Shown: positions 1-8,720, counted from the stretch's first letter. The stretch is 64,000 nucleotides of DNA from Bacteroidales bacterium (GCA_017962375.1 JAGCVJ010000015.1:1-64000); one strand, 5' to 3'. Notes: generated by a model from the letters alone, not told the origin. Made by a program: numbers and translations.

Positions 1-123
1 GTTCCCGACCAAAACTGGGGCCGCGACAAGAACGAGGACGACATCCTCTGGGCCCGCCGATGCTTCCGAAAGGCACGAGAGATGGTTACTACGCCTGTAG
101 TGAGGTGGAGTAGAAGAAGATAA
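1..123 (+). CDS. C-terminal end of an unknown protein (partial)
   Basis: Frame 1 is open from the first base and ends at a TAA at 121-123, giving a 40-residue charged tail with the segment GRDKNEDDILWARRCFRKAR and an Arg-rich end (RWSRRR). It is followed 12 bp later by a strong hairpin, which suits a real gene end. I do not recognise the family. It lies upstream of the restriction-modification genes and may belong to the same accessory island, but it is transcriptionally separated from them by the terminator. Confidence 0.5.
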   Translation, partial: VPDQNWGRDKNEDDILWARRCFRKAREMVTTPVVRWSRRR

Positions 124-135
124 GTCGTTATTTTT

Positions 136-163
136 GAAGAGAGTCACTCAAGTGATTCTCTTC
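136..163 (+). terminator. Rho-independent terminator-like hairpin
   Basis: A 12-bp stem (GAAGAGAGTCAC against GTGATTCTCTTC, one G-T wobble) with a TCAA loop follows the stop at 123. The T-run after it is weak (CTCTTTTACT). It separates the partial gene from the mod promoter. Confidence 0.6.
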
Positions 164-194
164 AACTCTTTTACTAGAATCCAGCAAAAAACGC

Positions 195-202
195 TAAATT
201 TG
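195..202 (+). promoter_or_regulatory. Bacteroidota -7 promoter box for mod-res-sir2
   Basis: TAAATTTG matches the TAnnTTTG consensus. No clear -33 TTTG is visible. An AGGAG at about 209-213 lies in front of a five-codon ORF (217-234) rather than in front of mod. Confidence 0.5.
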
Positions 203-242
203 TAAATTAGGAGTTTATGTCCAAAATGTTTTGATTTGCCCT

Positions 243-2171
243 ATGGCCAACCTGTCCAAAATAAAACGAGACCAGATGATAGCCTTTTTGGAGAGCCTCA
301 AGGAGTCCCACTCCGACGATGCCTCCATCCAGGCCTTCAACGAGATAGAGAATCATATCCGTGACAAGAAATACGGCCTTGTCTGGGAGGAGCATTCCGA
401 AGAGGTGGATGACCTTCTGAAGGAGAACATCCCGATTCTAACAGCAGATCCGGAGCGACGTCTTTGCAAGGATGCTTCTTTGCCTTGGAATTTCATTATT
501 GAGGGCGACAACCTGCAGGCACTCTATCTGTTGGGAAAAACCCACAAAGGAAAGGTAGATTGCATCTATATCGATCCACCGTATAACACTGGTGCCAGAG
601 ATTGGAAGTACAACAACGACTATGTGGACGGCAGTGATGTATACAGGCATAGCAAGTGGTTATCTATGATGAAGAATCGCCTTCTCCTAGCGAAGAACTT
701 GCTCAATCCTGCTGATTCTGTACTTATTTGCACGATAGATGAGAAAGAGTACCTTAGACTAGGTTGTTTGCTTGAAGAGGTATTTCCTGATGCCCGAATT
801 CAAATGGTTAGCGTTGCCATTCACTCTTCGGGTGTTGCAAGATCGGAATTCTCTCGGACAGATGAATACTATTTCTTTGTATTCGTAGGCGCCTCTGCTC
901 CTGTTGCCGTTCCACTTGGTTTAGAATGGCAATCTGATGGAACAAAACGTCAACAAGATGTCCGATGGGAGAGTATGTTACGGTCGGGAAATAATGGTCG
1001 ACGCATAGACCGTCCGAATTTATTCTTCCCAGCCCTCTTCGAAGAGAGTACCGGTGAGTTTCTGGGCTTTGATAAACCTGTTCCGTTGGAAGTGTCTGGA
1101 GCCGATTATATACCGCCTCTTGGAGCGATTGCGATACTTCCATATGCATCAGATGGGAGCGAGGCATGCTGGCGTATCTCTGCCAAAAAGGCTCTCGAAC
1201 TCAAGTCCATTGGAGCCTTTGACTGGAGTCCTATAAAGGATGGAAAGACAACATTGAAATATCTCAAGCCCGGAGAACTCGAAAAGATTGAAAAGGGTGA
1301 GTACCAAGTTGTTGGTCATAAAGAGAATGGTGCAATGATTGTTTCTGCTGAGAATTATTCTCCTAAATGGGTACCTGGCACACAATGGCATGTGCCAACA
1401 CATCAGGCAGGAGGAGCCGGTGGTAGCAGTTTGATTAAGACCGTTCTCAAAACAAAAAGATTTGATTTCCCCAAGTCATTATATGCCGTGCGGGATACTT
1501 TACGCTTCATGACAGCCAATAAACCAAATGCCATAATAGTGGACTTCTTTGCAGGTTCGGGGACAACATTTCATGCTGTTAACCTCCTCAATGCTGAAGA
1601 CGGTGGCAACAGGAAATGTATAATGGTTACGAATAATGAGGTCTCTGTCAATGAGGCCAAAGAATTAAAGGAGAAAGGATATAAGCCGTGTGATGATGAG
1701 TGGGAAAAATATGGGATTGCAAAGTTTGTTACGTGGCCAAGAACAGTATGTTGCATAGAAGGGCACGACGTTGATGGAGACTCCTTAAAGGGCACATATA
1801 CGACGAGTTTAGGCACGGAAATCAAATGCTCTGACGGTTTTAAAGCCAACGTTAAATTTTTCAAATGCGGGTGGACTCCCCGCAAACCGGAAGACTATCT
1901 CCTCAGTAACGCTCTGTGTCTGCATATCAAAGAGATGATAGAACTCCAGAACGCCATTGAGGTGGACAACGTGAAGAACGTTCTCATTTTGAACAAGGAG
2001 GACTTCCGGCGAACCATCCTCAACGCAGACGTTCGTCCTCAAATTGAAAGAGTCTGGGTGAACCAGAACATCATATTTAGCACCGAGGAACTCAAGGCGC
2101 TGAAAGAAATAGGCTACAAATACATTCCGAGGGAATTCTTCGGACAAGAACTCAGGGAGGCAGCAGAATAA
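243..2171 (+). CDS. mod: Type III restriction-modification methyltransferase (Mod)
   Basis: N6-adenine DNA methyltransferase of a Type III R-M system, the subunit that recognises the target site and methylates one strand. Counting from the ATG at 243, the catalytic DPPY is at residues 111-114 and the SAM-binding DFFAGSGTT at 434-442. That DPPY-before-FxGxG order is the beta class typical of Type III Mod proteins. The family-like N-terminus MANLSKIKRDQ supports the ATG at 243; an in-frame TTG at 231 would add four residues. The stop codon overlaps the res start (TAATG), so translation is probably coupled. The middle part between the two motifs is expected to hold the target-recognition domain; its specificity cannot be read from sequence. 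Confidence 0.93.
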   Translation: MANLSKIKRDQMIAFLESLKESHSDDASIQAFNEIENHIRDKKYGLVWEEHSEEVDDLLKENIPILTADPERRLCKDASLPWNFIIEGDNLQALYLLGKTHKGKVDCIYIDPPYNTGARDWKYNNDYVDGSDVYRHSKWLSMMKNRLLLAKNLLNPADSVLICTIDEKEYLRLGCLLEEVFPDARIQMVSVAIHSSGVARSEFSRTDEYYFFVFVGASAPVAVPLGLEWQSDGTKRQQDVRWESMLRSGNNGRRIDRPNLFFPALFEESTGEFLGFDKPVPLEVSGADYIPPLGAIAILPYASDGSEACWRISAKKALELKSIGAFDWSPIKDGKTTLKYLKPGELEKIEKGEYQVVGHKENGAMIVSAENYSPKWVPGTQWHVPTHQAGGAGGSSLIKTVLKTKRFDFPKSLYAVRDTLRFMTANKPNAIIVDFFAGSGTTFHAVNLLNAEDGGNRKCIMVTNNEVSVNEAKELKEKGYKPCDDEWEKYGIAKFVTWPRTVCCIEGHDVDGDSLKGTYTTSLGTEIKCSDGFKANVKFFKCGWTPRKPEDYLLSNALCLHIKEMIELQNAIEVDNVKNVLILNKEDFRRTILNADVRPQIERVWVNQNIIFSTEELKALKEIGYKYIPREFFGQELREAAE

Positions 2172-4414
2172 TGTTTACAGGCGATATCATTCCTTTCCAG
2201 TCAAAGCACGAGGAGAGTCTTCTTCGCAAATGTGCAGACCATTACGAAGTCATCCTCTATGCGCCTACCGGCTCCGGCAAGACTGTCCTTGTCAGCCGCT
2301 TCATTGATGACTATCTGGACGAGAATCCGAACACGGTATTTCTCTGGCTCTGCCCGGGCGCTGGCGGACTGGAGAGACAATCCCAGGATACCTTTGAAGC
2401 TGTTACGTCCGGCATCCCCGATGGCGATGTGTATTCCTTCATCAATGAGCCCGATCCCCGTGGTCGAGTATATTTCATCAACTGGGATAAGATTAATAAG
2501 AAATCTAATATCGTCCTGCGTGAGGGCGAGCATAAAGACCTGATGACAAAGGTCCTGCATTGCCACAACGACGGGATTGACATCTTTATGCTCATTGACG
2601 AGGAGCACAAATATCGCGATACGGCCAACGAATATGTTGCTAATATTCAGCCAGTCCACGTGCTTCGCATTTCCGCTACTCCGGTCAGCAAAGGCGACGC
2701 TGTAGAGGAGATTAAGGATGATGAAGTAATTGCTGCAGGCTTGATTGCTTCGGGCATTTCTATCAATGAAGGCGTATCACAGGCCATCCAGGAGAACAAC
2801 AACCTGGACGATGACCTCCAGCTGCTTGAGTTGGCAGACAAGAAGCGCAAGGAGATCCTAGGTGAATATGAAAAGCGCGGGCTGAAGATTCGACCCTTGG
2901 TGCTGATACAGTTCCCGAATGGACGGGAAGACTGGATTAAAAGAGTGAAGGACGCTCTTACTGATATGGGATATCCGGAAACCTCTGGGCTTGTCGCTTC
3001 CTGGTTCAGTGGCGACCATCCAGACAATCCCGAGCAGATTAGCAATCTCGACGGCCAATATGCCTTCCTGCTGTTTAAGCAGGCCATTGCCACTGGCTGG
3101 GATTGCCCTCGTGCCAAAATTCTCGTTAAATTGCGTGAAGGCGGCACAGAGCGATTCAATATCCAAACCGTAGGTCGAATCCGCCGCATGCCCGAGCGTA
3201 AGCACTATGGTCTTGCTCTCCTGGATAATTGCTATCTCTATACGTTGGATAACGAGTTCACAGAAGGATTGACCACCAGCCTTTCGGACTCCTTCTACAC
3301 CTATCAGTACAGGCGTAAACTAACGGCTCCAAATATCCTTCTTGAGAAAGAGTCGTTGGATGGAAGTGACCGCTTTGCCGTCAATCCTGAGGCTGTTGTT
3401 AAAGTGGTACGTCAGGGCATGCTGAAGGCTTGCGACCTGAACGGCGATGGTGTACTGGAGAAGGATGAGATGGAGAAGACGAAGGGCTATATCTTCGGCA
3501 CCAAACTGAAGACTTCGGCTATTGAAGGCGTTGCCCGCACGACGCACGATATGATGAAACTGAACAGCATCTTTGGCGGCGAACACCAGATAAACAACCA
3601 CGATGATGGTTTCATCATCCGCGATGCCAAGCGTCGCATCGCTGCTGCTATAGGCGTCGATGAGAATATCTCCAATAATGCCCTTAGTGTACTCTTTGGC
3701 CCTGGAGACTATTACAACCCCATTTTCTCCGACGAGGAGAAAGAGTTTGAGCGCAAGAACAAACTTCTCACGGATATGTCTCTGCGTGAGTATAATGCCT
3801 TTCTGGTCAACAACAAAGAACGGCTTATCGAGGTATTCGAGCAGATCAGCCTGAACGAGATTGGCGAAATCAAAGAGACCACCATCAAGAAATCCCAGTG
3901 GGGCATCCCGGCCTACCAGTACTATAATCAACACAAAAAGATGAAGGCCACTAAGGTCTATCAGAAGAACGTGTATGATAATTACGGCAACAACATCCTG
4001 ATTGCCCCTAACCGTACATACACAGAGATAATGTTTGAAGAGTGGTGCGAGGGATACGATAAAGTCAAACACGTCTACAAGAACGGTGATAAGGGCGAGG
4101 ATTTCTTCAGCATAGTTTATCGCCGTGCCTTCCGCCGGAACCACTTCTACCCCGACTACATCATCCAGACCACGGATGGCCAGGTATGGATTCTTGAAGC
4201 CAAAGGCGGCATGACCGCAGACGGCTCCTCAAACAACATCGACAAATACGCTAGCAAGAAATTCGAGGCACTGAAAGAGTATTGCTCCCGCCACCCCGAA
4301 CTCCACTGGGGTTTTGTCCGTGCCGTTGGTTCTCAACTCTATATCAGCAATACGGTTTGGTCTGAGGATGTGTCTAATGATTCTGTATGGAAGCCAATTG
4401 AAGAATATCTATAG
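2171..4414 (+). CDS. res: Type III restriction endonuclease (Res)
   Basis: Helicase-nuclease subunit of the Type III enzyme, 747 residues. Visible motifs are Walker A APTGSGKT (31-38), the Walker B/DEAH-box equivalent DEEH (143-146), a motif VI-like GRIRR, and a C-terminal PD-(D/E)xK nuclease with PD at about 661-662 and ExK at 676-678 (LEAKGG). It should translocate or slide from unmethylated sites in complex with Mod and cut DNA. An unexpected canonical EF-hand loop (DxNxDGxxxxxE) sits at residues 422-433 between the helicase core and the nuclease. The gene overlaps mod by one base and is followed 18 bp later by the SIR2 gene. Confidence 0.93.
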   Translation: MFTGDIIPFQSKHEESLLRKCADHYEVILYAPTGSGKTVLVSRFIDDYLDENPNTVFLWLCPGAGGLERQSQDTFEAVTSGIPDGDVYSFINEPDPRGRVYFINWDKINKKSNIVLREGEHKDLMTKVLHCHNDGIDIFMLIDEEHKYRDTANEYVANIQPVHVLRISATPVSKGDAVEEIKDDEVIAAGLIASGISINEGVSQAIQENNNLDDDLQLLELADKKRKEILGEYEKRGLKIRPLVLIQFPNGREDWIKRVKDALTDMGYPETSGLVASWFSGDHPDNPEQISNLDGQYAFLLFKQAIATGWDCPRAKILVKLREGGTERFNIQTVGRIRRMPERKHYGLALLDNCYLYTLDNEFTEGLTTSLSDSFYTYQYRRKLTAPNILLEKESLDGSDRFAVNPEAVVKVVRQGMLKACDLNGDGVLEKDEMEKTKGYIFGTKLKTSAIEGVARTTHDMMKLNSIFGGEHQINNHDDGFIIRDAKRRIAAAIGVDENISNNALSVLFGPGDYYNPIFSDEEKEFERKNKLLTDMSLREYNAFLVNNKERLIEVFEQISLNEIGEIKETTIKKSQWGIPAYQYYNQHKKMKATKVYQKNVYDNYGNNILIAPNRTYTEIMFEEWCEGYDKVKHVYKNGDKGEDFFSIVYRRAFRRNHFYPDYIIQTTDGQVWILEAKGGMTADGSSNNIDKYASKKFEALKEYCSRHPELHWGFVRAVGSQLYISNTVWSEDVSNDSVWKPIEEYL

Positions 4415-4432
4415 CGAAATAATTCTGAAGGA

Positions 4433-7282
4433 ATGACTGAAATAGATAATTTGCAGATATCGAATGCAACGAGAGTATTCGAAGCAAGTCACAACAATGA
4501 TTTAGTTGTTTTTGTTGGAGCAGGAGTATCTGTAAACTCTGGCGTGCCTGATTGGGGACAATTAGCAAACGAATTCAAGAAGAGCCTACCAGACTCTGTT
4601 TTAAATGAGTCTGATTATTTAAAGATAGCACAATTATACAAGGAATCTATTCCTCCGGGTAATTATCTTAGCAGCATTCAGGGCTTTTTAAAAGATGGGA
4701 AAACGCATCCGAATCCGATTCATGATGCTATTCTTCGGCTTAATCCTTCTCATGTTATTACCACAAATTATGATAATCTCATTGAACAATCCGCCGAAAA
4801 TGCGAGGGTGTTTTTTAGTATAATACGAAGTGATGGGGATATCCCGAAGGCAAGATCTTCCCGATATTTAATAAAAATGCATGGGGATTTCATTTCTAAA
4901 AAAATCGTATTAACGGAATCTGATTACTATAATTATACAATTGATTATCCTCTGATTGACACGTTGGTTAAGTCCCTTTTCGCATCTAAAACCATCTTAT
5001 GTGTCGGTTTTTCGTTCAATGATTTGAATCTTAAGATTATTCTCAATCGCGTTCAGTCAATGCTTGGGAATAACGCTAAGCCAATCTATTTACTCGCGAA
5101 TTACAACGAAAATCCTGTTTTTTATAATTACCTTAAGAATAAAGGGATACAGCCCTTTTGGCTTCCAGACAAAATCGTCGATGAGTACGGACAAGAAGCT
5201 CCGGCTTCATTAACAAGCAGAATAGGCATTGACACGTTTAAGCAGCTTTCTTGTTTGCAAAACGATGTGTCTAAACCGCTTGATATGATAGATGCTTTGT
5301 ACTCATATGCGCAAATGGTAGAGGGAGAAATGCCCTTCTTTTATATGTCTCGTCTAAGAAAGATTCTCTCGGATAAAATATGCAAGTGGGACCATACTTA
5401 TTCAATGGGAATCCAATTGGAGTCCGAATATATAAAAGCATTAGTAGAGCAATGCAAAACGGTTGAAGGCAAAAAAAGGTTACTAATAGAGAAAGGAGAA
5501 AAGATACATTCATTGATACAGACTGCGGCCAACAATTGCATATTTGAATTTGACCAAATTGAATTATGGAAATTAAAGTCTTTTCAGAGGTATTGGAACA
5601 ATAAAGAAAAAGATTGCTGTTCATTGTTCTTAGATTTTGATTATCACGCCTTAACTGCACGTATAGAGGAGCTAGAGCTAAAAGACATTACTTACACTTA
5701 TCACGATCTCGAGCTTCCTTTTATCAAATGGTTGTTAGGAGACATTATTTCTTCTTATGAACTATATGAATCCTTGGAACAACGATATTGGGATTCTAAC
5801 AACGCTATTCTTTACTTTCTGTGCGAATTCAATAAACGTGCTTTATTTAATGGATCCTTCCCTTTAGATAGTAGGATTTATGAGAAAATCATAGCACTTT
5901 CAGAAAGAGTTGAAAGAATCGACTTGAATAGAATTCTTGCCGAACTATTTATTGATTCAAGAGTCAAAGAAAACTTATCGGATTTGGTCAATAATCAGTA
6001 TTATGTTGATACTTTTTCTAGTGTTAGTCGCTTAACCAACGAGATTCTGGAGGACAAGTTCCGATCGGAACATAATGGTTCTTCCTCGAATAGCCATATT
6101 GTAGAGCTATCTTCCAAATTAACCCGCTCCTATGACTATAGCCACGTGAATTATATTATTACGACGAATACAGGTAGCGCATACGAATCATATAGAAATG
6201 GTATTATCGGGTTGCTTAATGCGCATAAAATCATGCCTACGGCTGAGGCCAATGGGCTCTTTAAAACATCTCGATTGGAGAGTATCGAATCTGAACACAT
6301 TAAGCTGATGCTGTTTACACTAGATGCGAAAGACCTGGAACGAACTTTCGATGTTTTTAACATTGATTCAATACTGATAAACACAGATGCTGTTTCCTAT
6401 CTTCGTCTTGTTGTTGACAATATATTACGATATAGCACAATAATACCAAATATGCTTAGGGGCGACCTTATAACAAATAGATTGGCCTGCCTTTTTGTTT
6501 TGTATTATAGAATTAGCAATAATCTAGATAAGACATCAGAAATCGTTAGTATTGCTTTAAAATATGGTTTGTTAAACGAAAGTATTCAGTTCGACTTTCA
6601 GAGTATCTTGTATGGTATTATTTGCAAGACTGGTTATCAATTAACGGAAAAGCAATGTCGGGAGATTCTATCAATCTTCCCAACTATCAATCAACATCGT
6701 GGCATTACAGCACTATTTGGTCTTGTGGCTTCAAGGATGAAAGAGTCCGGCTGGATTTCGAATCGCCGTTTTGAACTCAATAAGAATAAGCCAATGCCTA
6801 ATTGGCAATTACTAAATGAGATGTACGTCTATTATGATATTGTGACTGACGAGGAAAGAGAAAGTATCATTACTATCATAAAAGAAATGATTCTTTCTGA
6901 TGCTGACTTAAAAACAATTTGTGCTTTTATTGTCAACAAACATACCTATAACCTTGTTACGCATGATCTAGTAGAAAGAATAGCGAGAATGTCTGGACAT
7001 ACCCATAGTGATAGTATTCGTTGTAAAACGTTGAAAGAGGTTTATCTTAATAGTTCAGATACTGGGATTAAAAACGAGATTCTTGAGATTAGCAAAAAAG
7101 ATTCTTGTTTGAATTTCTTTTTAACCCCTCTTTCGTACGGCGGCCAGATAGATATTCATTGGCTTAAATATATTGACGACGAGTGTTTCAAAACTCTCAT
7201 TAAACGAGAGGACGTTTTTCAAGCTATCAAACAATCTGGTGTAGACGAAGACATCCGTAAACGTTTTTGGGAACTGCTTTAG
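4433..7282 (+). CDS. SIR2-domain protein, probable NAD-depleting defence effector
   Basis: 949 residues. The N-terminal roughly 260 residues form a SIR2-like domain: GAG at 29-31 followed by VSVNSGVPDW, TTNYDN with the conserved Asn at 112, and MHGD with the conserved His at 150. The remaining about 690 residues have no motif I recognise and look mostly helical. SIR2 plus a long C-terminal sensor is the layout of known anti-phage NADases such as the DSR proteins, so NAD+ hydrolysis on infection is the likely role (inference). It starts 18 bp after res and probably shares its transcript. It is visibly richer in A/T than mod, res and the chromosome, suggesting a separate origin. A GAAGGA lies directly before the ATG. 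Confidence 0.85.
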   Translation: MTEIDNLQISNATRVFEASHNNDLVVFVGAGVSVNSGVPDWGQLANEFKKSLPDSVLNESDYLKIAQLYKESIPPGNYLSSIQGFLKDGKTHPNPIHDAILRLNPSHVITTNYDNLIEQSAENARVFFSIIRSDGDIPKARSSRYLIKMHGDFISKKIVLTESDYYNYTIDYPLIDTLVKSLFASKTILCVGFSFNDLNLKIILNRVQSMLGNNAKPIYLLANYNENPVFYNYLKNKGIQPFWLPDKIVDEYGQEAPASLTSRIGIDTFKQLSCLQNDVSKPLDMIDALYSYAQMVEGEMPFFYMSRLRKILSDKICKWDHTYSMGIQLESEYIKALVEQCKTVEGKKRLLIEKGEKIHSLIQTAANNCIFEFDQIELWKLKSFQRYWNNKEKDCCSLFLDFDYHALTARIEELELKDITYTYHDLELPFIKWLLGDIISSYELYESLEQRYWDSNNAILYFLCEFNKRALFNGSFPLDSRIYEKIIALSERVERIDLNRILAELFIDSRVKENLSDLVNNQYYVDTFSSVSRLTNEILEDKFRSEHNGSSSNSHIVELSSKLTRSYDYSHVNYIITTNTGSAYESYRNGIIGLLNAHKIMPTAEANGLFKTSRLESIESEHIKLMLFTLDAKDLERTFDVFNIDSILINTDAVSYLRLVVDNILRYSTIIPNMLRGDLITNRLACLFVLYYRISNNLDKTSEIVSIALKYGLLNESIQFDFQSILYGIICKTGYQLTEKQCREILSIFPTINQHRGITALFGLVASRMKESGWISNRRFELNKNKPMPNWQLLNEMYVYYDIVTDEERESIITIIKEMILSDADLKTICAFIVNKHTYNLVTHDLVERIARMSGHTHSDSIRCKTLKEVYLNSSDTGIKNEILEISKKDSCLNFFLTPLSYGGQIDIHWLKYIDDECFKTLIKREDVFQAIKQSGVDEDIRKRFWELL

Positions 7283-7316
7283 TACCATCAACGAATTACG
7301 TACTAGCCGCCCCTAA

Positions 7317-7338
7317 GTCGCCAAAATGTCGCCAAAAA
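7317..7338 (+). repeat. 11-bp tandem direct repeat at island edge
   Basis: GTCGCCAAAAT (7317-7327) is followed at once by GTCGCCAAAAA (7328-7338). Short direct repeats close to an attachment site can be integrase arm sites. No integrase gene is in the window, so the role is a guess. Confidence 0.55.
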
Positions 7339-7390
7339 CTGAGACACAAAAAGGGCTTACCGCTGAAAATCAGATAGTTAGCTCTTTTAG

Positions 7391-7408
7391 GGTGCCCCAG
7401 GCGGGAAT
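7391..7408 (-). other. tRNA 3'-end-like remnant, possible attachment site
   Basis: On the minus strand this reads like the last part of a tRNA: end of a T-loop (ATT), T-stem 3' strand CCCGC, a 7-nt acceptor strand CTGGGGC, discriminator A, then CC. No 5' tRNA half is present, because the stop codon of the DAHP synthase gene abuts it. Islands often integrate at tRNA 3' ends and leave such copies. The geometry is not simple here (see findings). Confidence 0.4.
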
Positions 7409-8452
7409 CTAGTCTTTCGGGGTTCTCTGGTCCAGCTGGACTTTGACGCTTTCTTTGTGGATGATTTCCATCAGCTGCTTGGCAAAGTCGCTGTCGAGGC
7501 CCATTGACTGGGCAAGTTCCTTTCTGTTTTCAACTATCTGGCTGTAGCGCTGGCTCTGGAGAACAGGCATGTTGTGCTGCTGCTTGTATTCCCCTATCTG
7601 CCTTGAAACCTCCATTCTCTTGGAAAGAATCTGGAGAATGCTCTCGTCCAGAGAGTCTATCTGGGAACGGAAAGACTCCAGGCTCTGCTGGTTCTGGGAG
7701 TTCTCCCTCACCTTCAGGTGGCTGAGGATTTTCTCCAGCTGGATAGGAGTGATCTGCTGAGCTTTGTCGCTCAGGGCCTGGTCCGGATTGATGTGGCATT
7801 CAATCATAAGGCCATCGTACATAAGGTCCAGCGCCTGCTGGGAAATAGGAGCAATCAGCTGAGGCTTGCCGCCCATGTGGCTAGGATCGCAGAGCATAGG
7901 AATACCCGGGAACCTCCTTTTCATCTCGATAGGGATGTGCCAAAGAGGAATGTTGCGGTAAAGCTGGTTGCCGTAGGAGCTGAAGCCTCGGTGAACGAGG
8001 ATTATCTGTCTGATGCCGGAGTTGTGGAAACGCTCCAGGGCGCCTGCCCAGAGCTCGACATCGGGATTGACGGGATTCTTGATCAGAAGAGCCTCCGGAG
8101 TCTTGTCCATATCCTTGACGGCATCTGCCAGAGCCTGGACAGCAAACGGGTCTGCAGTGGTGCGGGCCCCTATCCAGAGAATGTCCACTCCGGCTTCCAG
8201 AGCCAGCGTCAGATGCTCAGGCGTAGCCACCTCGCAGCAGGTTTTCAGCCCTGTTTCCTTTTTGACGTCACTTAGCCACTGAAGGCCTTTGGCGCCAACT
8301 CCCTCAAACATTCCTGGCCTGGTCCTGGGTTTCCACAGCCCTGCCCTGAAGGCGTAAATACCTGTCTTGGCCAAAGCCTCTGCCGTTTGAAGAACCTGAT
8401 CCCTGCTTTCTGCGCTGCAAGGGCCGGCTATAATCATTAATTTGCTCTTCAT
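7409..8452 (-). CDS. Bifunctional DAHP synthase / chorismate mutase
   Basis: N-terminal about 260 residues are a class I-beta (KDSA-like) 3-deoxy-7-phosphoheptulonate synthase: IAGPCSAES near the start, KPRTRPGMFEG, and CDPSHMGG. The C-terminal about 85 residues are an AroQ-type chorismate mutase (RSQIDSLDESILQILSKRMEVS in fragments, QRY, ELAQ). It catalyses the first step of the shikimate pathway and the first step toward Phe/Tyr, a fusion common in Bacteroidota that allows feedback control. I chose the ATG at 8450-8452 because IAGPCSAES follows within a few residues; an upstream TTG at 8467 is less likely. The leader upstream looks like an attenuator. Confidence 0.93.
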   Translation of the reverse strand: MKSKLMIIAGPCSAESRDQVLQTAEALAKTGIYAFRAGLWKPRTRPGMFEGVGAKGLQWLSDVKKETGLKTCCEVATPEHLTLALEAGVDILWIGARTTADPFAVQALADAVKDMDKTPEALLIKNPVNPDVELWAGALERFHNSGIRQIILVHRGFSSYGNQLYRNIPLWHIPIEMKRRFPGIPMLCDPSHMGGKPQLIAPISQQALDLMYDGLMIECHINPDQALSDKAQQITPIQLEKILSHLKVRENSQNQQSLESFRSQIDSLDESILQILSKRMEVSRQIGEYKQQHNMPVLQSQRYSQIVENRKELAQSMGLDSDFAKQLMEIIHKESVKVQLDQRTPKD

Positions 8453-8526
8453 AAAAAATTTGCTCAAGGGTGATCTGCAATCTTATATTCAGGGGGCATT
8501 ATCCAAACCTATTTACTTTCCCCCTG

Positions 8527-8534
8527 CAAATATA
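8527..8534 (-). promoter_or_regulatory. Downstream promoter of the DAHP synthase gene
   Basis: Minus-strand TATATTTG matches TAnnTTTG, about 75 nt before the ATG. A perfect 6-bp palindrome with a 3-nt loop (GCGCCA/TGGCGC, 8564-8578) lies about 30 bp upstream and could be an operator or a small hairpin. Confidence 0.5.
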
Positions 8535-8578
8535 ACGATTGCAGTCCTCTAGAGCATCACTCTGCGCCACTTTGGCGC

Positions 8579-8607
8579 AAAAAAAATCCCGCTTCATTTA
8601 AAGCAGG
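8579..8607 (-). terminator. Intrinsic terminator inside the leader
   Basis: Minus-strand stem CCTGCTT / AAGCGGG with loop TAAATG, followed by ATTTTTTTT. It lies before, not after, the DAHP synthase gene. Confidence 0.7.
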
Positions 8608-8653
8608 AGACACACACTATAACCAAAAACTGCTGATATAAAGGTCTCCTGCC

Positions 8654-8680
8654 TTACTCCTGACGCCAGGAATAAGACAT
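8654..8680 (-). CDS. Candidate leader peptide MSYSWRQE
   Basis: An eight-codon ORF (ATG at 8678-8680, TAA at 8654-8656) containing one Tyr and one Trp codon. Its stop lies directly before the upstream arm of the antiterminator pairing (8644-8652). A ribosome finishing the peptide would mask that arm and favour termination; one stalled at Tyr or Trp would leave it free. No ribosome binding site is obvious, which is normal in this phylum. Only one codon for each aromatic amino acid weakens the case. Confidence 0.35.
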   Translation of the reverse strand: MSYSWRQE

Positions 8681-8720
8681 GTAAAGGCCGTTATATCTAT
8701 AACTGTTAAACATCACGATG

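Larger units (their letters stand above)
8579..8714 (-). promoter_or_regulatory. Attenuator-like leader RNA upstream of DAHP synthase
   Basis: From the promoter at 8721-8728 a leader of about 135 nt would run to a terminator. Read on the minus strand it holds: a small hairpin (8690-8703); a 10-bp hairpin with GCGT loop (8653-8676, one wobble); a long-range 9-bp pairing GCAGGAGAC/GTCTCCTGC (8644-8652 with 8603-8611); and a terminator stem CCTGCTT/AAGCGGG (8601-8607 with 8588-8594) followed by eight T. The long-range pairing and the terminator share 8603-8607, so only one can form. This is the classic attenuator layout, and the downstream gene is a usual target of aromatic amino acid control. 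A free-standing small RNA is the alternative. Confidence 0.55.

Noticed and set aside
3649-3657. ATCGCTGCT in res as a copy of the dispersed 9-mer
   Set aside because: It differs at the last two positions from ATCGCTGAG and was not counted; likewise near-matches at 12792, 26645, 42282 and 62555.
3320-4144. 274-codon frame opposite res
   Set aside because: Shadow of the res gene; Leu/Val-rich product without any motif.
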